A stretch of 35,054 nucleotides of DNA from Prevotella amnii DSM 23384 = JCM 14753. Its GTDB lineage: Bacteria; Bacteroidota; Bacteroidia; Bacteroidales; Bacteroidaceae. Each line of letters begins with the position of its first letter. Within the stretch, counting starts at the first letter, position 1. The DNA lies in contig NZ_KB905277.1 of the NCBI RefSeq assembly GCF_000378745.1, forward strand, positions 20,053-55,106, given 5' to 3'. The notes under the pieces were generated by a model. The model had not been told where the DNA came from and ran no database searches. It saw only the letters and a program-made list of their open reading frames with translations. Shown piece by piece: positions 32,761 to 35,054 of the stretch. A program made the position numbers and the translations under genes.

Positions 32761-32787
32761 AAACATATATTAATCGAACATATGCTT

Positions 32788-32897
32788 ATGGCAAACATAG
32801 ACTATGCGAGAGCCTCGGATTGAGCTATGCAAAGAGGTGCTGGCAAAGAGAAACAGAGCTATGGGTACAGTTCTATAAGACAAGTATTTCCGAATAG
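32788..32897 (+). pseudogene. Possible decayed small gene next to the junction
   Basis: ATG at 32788 reads MANIDYARASD then stops at 32823. In the +1 frame the text continues IELCKEVLAKRNRAMGTVL and, after another shift, TSISE stop. Two frameshifts would join these into a credible 35-residue peptide, so this may be the broken remnant of a host gene disrupted near the insertion. I do not recognise the product. Confidence 0.3.
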
Positions 32898-32915
32898 CTG
32901 ATAAGATTATTGATA

Positions 32916-32945
32916 TTGTGTAAAGTCCGCCTAAACTTAAATTTG
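32916..32945 (+). promoter_or_regulatory. Promoter of the 32960 gene (-33 TTG, 19-base spacer, -7 TAAATTTG)
   Basis: TTG at 32916-32918 and TAAATTTG at 32938-32945 have the exact 19-base spacing. The start would fall near 32952, leaving a very short leader. Confidence 0.6.
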
Positions 32946-32959
32946 AAAATAAATAACTA

Positions 32960-33346
32960 ATGAACAAAAAATCTTTCTTTATCGGCATGTTGTCAGGTAT
33001 AGTCCTGACAATAGTAGCACTATTTGTTATTGGCTTTGTAAGACAAAAGAACAACGAAGACGATGCTATACAGCGTCTTGAAAAGCCTGTAAGCTATGAA
33101 AACAAAAAGGAGACATCATTCAAGGTGTTTCAGGTGATTGGAGAAGATGCTGCTTTAGCAAAAGAAATCTCTGACAAGGAATTAGATATGTATCTTGGCA
33201 ATACGGTTGTGCTAATTGGTAAGGATTTTTATAGTGACCAAGTGATTACCATGAAAAATCCTCAAAGGACAGGAACGTATAACTATATGAACAATAGCGG
33301 TATGCCTATGACAGTGCCTATCATTGAAGGAGATAAGGTGAATTAA
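32960..33346 (+). CDS. Hypothetical membrane-anchored protein
   Basis: A 128-residue protein with a short basic N-terminus and one hydrophobic helix at about 8-27 (GMLSGIVLTIVALFVIGFV), then a polar domain (SFKVFQVIGEDAALAKE, LGNTVVLIGKDFYSDQVI, PMTVPIIEGDKVN). The topology suggests an inner-membrane anchor with the domain in the periplasm. I do not recognise a family. It has its own promoter and a bidirectional terminator, so it is a single-gene unit of the host side. Confidence 0.8.
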   Translation: MNKKSFFIGMLSGIVLTIVALFVIGFVRQKNNEDDAIQRLEKPVSYENKKETSFKVFQVIGEDAALAKEISDKELDMYLGNTVVLIGKDFYSDQVITMKNPQRTGTYNYMNNSGMPMTVPIIEGDKVN

Positions 33347-33369
33347 AGCCTATAGATTTAGAAGTATTA

Positions 33370-33406
33370 CCCCACTGATATTATTCTATTATGAATATCA
33401 GTGGGG
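33370..33406. terminator. Bidirectional intrinsic terminator
   Basis: Perfect 13-base arms CCCCACTGATATT (33370-33382) and AATATCAGTGGGG (33394-33406), followed by CTTCTTTTTC on plus. It separates convergent genes. Confidence 0.9.
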
Positions 33407-33414
33407 CTTCTTTT

Positions 33415-33726
33415 TCATTCCTCGGGTAATTCGTCCAATATACCATCAATATCTCCGAATTGAATATCATTATATCCAACTTCGTAATACTCATTATCTT
33501 CGTCGGGCATAATGAGGATACCGCTTGAAAGGGTGATAGGATACTTTACTGCCATTACTTTTGCATCTACATGACCATCACAAGTAGAGAGGTCAGCAAT
33601 AACATAAGGGAAGTCAGTATACCAATGAAACTCCTTGTCGGTTCTGTTGCGCAATGCTTCGTTTAAAGCTCTTACTTCTTCTTCCTGGATAGTAGCATAT
33701 TGGTGATAGAAATTTTGGTGTTGCAT
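33415..33726 (-). CDS. Hypothetical small acidic protein
   Basis: A 103-residue acidic protein (FHWYTDFPYVIADLSTCDGHVDAKV, then ITLSSGILIMPDEDNEYYEVGYND), no signal peptide or membrane helix. The strand-rich, acidic character recalls small immunity-type or phage-like proteins, but I recognise no family. It is the last gene of a minus-strand group of small genes and is preceded by the hairpin leader at 33744-33764. Confidence 0.7.
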   Translation of the reverse strand: MQHQNFYHQYATIQEEEVRALNEALRNRTDKEFHWYTDFPYVIADLSTCDGHVDAKVMAVKYPITLSSGILIMPDEDNEYYEVGYNDIQFGDIDGILDELPEE

Positions 33727-33743
33727 ATCATAGTTTTGTTTGT

Positions 33744-33764
33744 GGAGGGACGATTACTCCCTCC
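33744..33764 (-). repeat. Hairpin leader copy A (GGAGGGA…TCCCTCC)
   Basis: Seven-base perfect arms with a seven-base loop, 18 bases before the start of the 33415-33726 gene. Followed on the minus strand by ACAAACAAAACTATGATATG. Copy B lies at 33986-34006. Confidence 0.7.
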
Positions 33765-33793
33765 GTTATCTATTACTCTTCATAACCCATGCC

Positions 33794-33970
33794 TTAAAAC
33801 TGCTTTAAGCAAATCATACCTCCATTAAGGAGCAAATTTTTGTGTAAATTTGCTTGTCTATCCCTGTCAGCAGTAGCTGCATAATCATTATTGACATACA
33901 CTTGTTGATAAATAACAGTTGCGTCTGGTGCTACGACTGTCAAAACTTGAATTATTGTTGGTATATTCAT
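33794..33970 (-). CDS. Hypothetical 58-residue protein
   Basis: The frame is open from an ATG at 34087, but the likely start is ATG 33970 (MNIPTIIQVLTVVAPDATVIYQQVYVNNDY), since the upstream part overlaps the 3' end of the preceding gene and reads as low-complexity. It follows hairpin leader copy B with the same spacing as copy A has to the next gene, which supports this start. No family recognised; the C-terminus holds RQANLHKNLLLNGGMICLKQF in part. Confidence 0.5.
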   Translation of the reverse strand: MNIPTIIQVLTVVAPDATVIYQQVYVNNDYAATADRDRQANLHKNLLLNGGMICLKQF

Positions 33971-33985
33971 ATCAATGTTGATTGT

Positions 33986-34006
33986 GGAGGGATGGTTAGC
34001 CCCTCC
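33986..34006 (-). repeat. Hairpin leader copy B (GGAGGG…CCCTCC)
   Basis: Six-base arms with a nine-base loop between the stop of the YubB-like gene and the start at 33970. The sequence after the hairpin (CCCTCCACAATCAACATTGATATG in pieces) parallels copy A. Confidence 0.65.
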
Positions 34007-34016
34007 CTTACCTCCT

Positions 34017-34595
34017 TTATGCGACATACTTGAACTCATGAACATAGATGTAGTTTTCGTTATCATCTTGTTCCTCGGTCCATTCATCTATTTCTTTCAT
34101 TGTCACCGATTCTTTCTTCAACAGTTGAGCCACATAAACTAAAACTTGTTTTTCGGTGTCAAAATACTCACTAAAGTAATCTCCGTCGATGCAAATATCG
34201 ACATAGTAGCTCTCCGTGAAATATTTACCATCACAATCATTAGTTGCATAGACTTCACAACCACATTCTTCAACAATGTAGTAGATAGTTAGCTCGGGCA
34301 TGAGCTTTGCCAATAGATGACGGAAATCCGTTGTTCCCCATGCTTCTTCTGCCTCTAAGTGAAGAACACCGCCTATGATTTCATACGTTTGAATAAAACC
34401 ACGCAAATAGTTGTTCTTCATCTGTTCGTCCGTTGCTCCTAACATTTTAACGATATTGCCTTCCCATTCCTTTGAAGCGTTTTCTTCAACAGGCTTTGTA
34501 TTGCCTTTGACAAAACCATCAATAACATTAAATACTCTCTCTAAATCGCTTTTGCTACCCTCGATAGCATAGCTTGTACTTGCCCAATTTGCCAT
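34017..34595 (-). CDS. YubB/Api92-like protein with ferredoxin-like fold
   Basis: A 192-residue protein starting MANWASTSYAIEGSKSDLERVF, close to the MANWCxNxxxxxG start of Api92/YubB proteins (usual Cys replaced by Ala), with LRGFIQTYEIIGGVLHLEAEEAWG as the second family block (the Trp in 'EAWGTTDF' fits). The C-terminal half is acidic (IVEECGCEVYATNDCDGKYF). Family members occur on plasmids, phages and in conjugative elements; function unknown. Cytoplasmic. Together with neighbours it may be part of an older mobile island or a host small-gene cluster. Confidence 0.7.
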   Translation of the reverse strand: MANWASTSYAIEGSKSDLERVFNVIDGFVKGNTKPVEENASKEWEGNIVKMLGATDEQMKNNYLRGFIQTYEIIGGVLHLEAEEAWGTTDFRHLLAKLMPELTIYYIVEECGCEVYATNDCDGKYFTESYYVDICIDGDYFSEYFDTEKQVLVYVAQLLKKESVTMKEIDEWTEEQDDNENYIYVHEFKYVA

Positions 34596-34615
34596 ATTCT
34601 ATATCTTTTAGTTAT

Positions 34616-34870
34616 TTATTTTCCATACTTCGTTACATGCTCACAAATCTCTATTGCTAAGTCATGAAAATTTGGTCGTGTCAATATACGTTTTAATGCT
34701 CTATTGTTACATGTTTTTACGCACGTGAAATTCTCTAAGCAAAATGTATATCTCTTGTCATATACTATTTTCATTTTTACTCCATTTACGGTTATCAACC
34801 CCTCTGTAATCTCCACCTCAAAAAATCCTTTTGTCTTTGATGGATAAATACTATCTACTACCTTAATCAT
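34616..34870 (-). CDS. Hypothetical small basic protein
   Basis: An 84-residue protein (MIKVVDSIYPSKTKGFFEVEI, VKMKIVYDKRYTFCLENFTCVKTCNNRALKRIL in part). Four cysteines are scattered without a clear zinc pattern. It starts the minus-strand small-gene group, 20 bases before the YubB-like gene, so they are likely co-transcribed. No family recognised. The remaining 184 bases to the window end show no gene I can support. Confidence 0.6.
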   Translation of the reverse strand: MIKVVDSIYPSKTKGFFEVEITEGLITVNGVKMKIVYDKRYTFCLENFTCVKTCNNRALKRILTRPNFHDLAIEICEHVTKYGK

Positions 34871-35054
34871 AATCCTTGTTGTTTAAAGTGATACATTTCC
34901 CTTTCGTTCAACTGCTATTGCAGCATCACTGTCGGGCTTTCAAATTTTACGTGCAAATGAGGTAGTAAGGTCATTAGGAAGATAAGCAAAGTAATTTAAG
35001 GATATTCTCATGGAAAACCCAAATCTTTGATTTGCGGAAGGCTGCCGTGAGAAT

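Noticed and set aside
33971..34087. N-terminal extension of the 58-residue gene to ATG 34087
   Set aside because: It overlaps the YubB-like gene end and the hairpin leader, and reads low-complexity Met/Ser/Gly/Lys.
1..35054. CRISPR arrays, tRNA, rRNA or intact transposase genes
   Set aside because: I saw no regularly spaced repeats, no tRNA-like cloverleaf with CCA-side motif, no ribosomal RNA stretch and no transposase frame with a DDE or HUH pattern. A computed scan could still find a degenerate tRNA.

Overview
The window is most of one end of a CTnDOT/ERL-type tetracycline-resistance integrative and conjugative element (ICE, conjugative transposon) sitting in a Bacteroidales chromosome (Bacteroides, Parabacteroides, Prevotella or a relative). 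The evidence is the colinear set of recognisable genes (tetQ-rteA-rteB, rteC, mobABC, xis2c-xis2d-orf3-exc, a 411-residue IntDOT-type integrase), the Bacteroidales promoter signature (TTG, about 19 bases, TAnnTTTG) and the absence of strong Shine-Dalgarno sites at most starts. No database was searched; names rest on recognition of sequence and gene order.

Layout, left to right. (1) Positions 1-2008, minus strand: the start of the transfer operon, traA (ParA-like ATPase), traB and traC (DUF3408 proteins), then a partial traD whose reading becomes implausible left of about 110. (2) 2009-2717: a gene-poor divergent region with a cluster of perfect hairpins, the candidate oriT. (3) 2718-6421, plus strand: mobA (relaxosome accessory), mobB (relaxase), mobC (coupling ATPase). 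(4) 6416-6552: a small palindromic, MITE-like insertion at the mobC stop codon. (5) 6559-10963, minus: an AT-rich two-gene cargo, a DUF4143 AAA ATPase and a membrane KAP P-loop NTPase, a candidate phage-exclusion or conflict module. (6) 11265-18371, minus: the tetracycline-sensing block tetQ-rteA-rteB, then a highly folded candidate small RNA, a small RibD/DHFR-like gene and rteC. (7) 18372-19028: tetQ attenuation leader and promoter, plus a second MITE-like element. (8) 19029-29906, minus: the excision operon xis2c-xis2d-orf3-exc, the small RNA RteR, a small DUF1896 gene and a 1938-residue methylase-helicase. (9) 30108-32431: two small helix-turn-helix genes on plus, orf2 and the integrase on minus. 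(10) About 32432-32760: the ICE end with a perfect GTAnnTTTGC attachment core. (11) 32761-35054: host DNA with a decayed small gene, a membrane-anchored hypothetical, and minus-strand small genes including a YubB/Api92-like protein.

How the genes work together, mostly from published work on CTnDOT: tetracycline relieves translational attenuation at tetQ, raising TetQ, RteA and RteB. RteB turns on rteC, and RteC turns on the xis2c-xis2d-orf3-exc operon. The excision proteins with the integrase free the element and also stimulate transfer genes; the Mob proteins nick and deliver it. RteR dampens tra expression. The most interesting new observations are a segment of RteR that is almost perfectly complementary to a 19-base leader found next to the start codons of mobA and the DUF1896 gene (weaker copies lie before exc and a helix-turn-helix gene), the large folded RNA between rteB and the DHFR-like gene, and the KAP/DUF4143 cargo pair.
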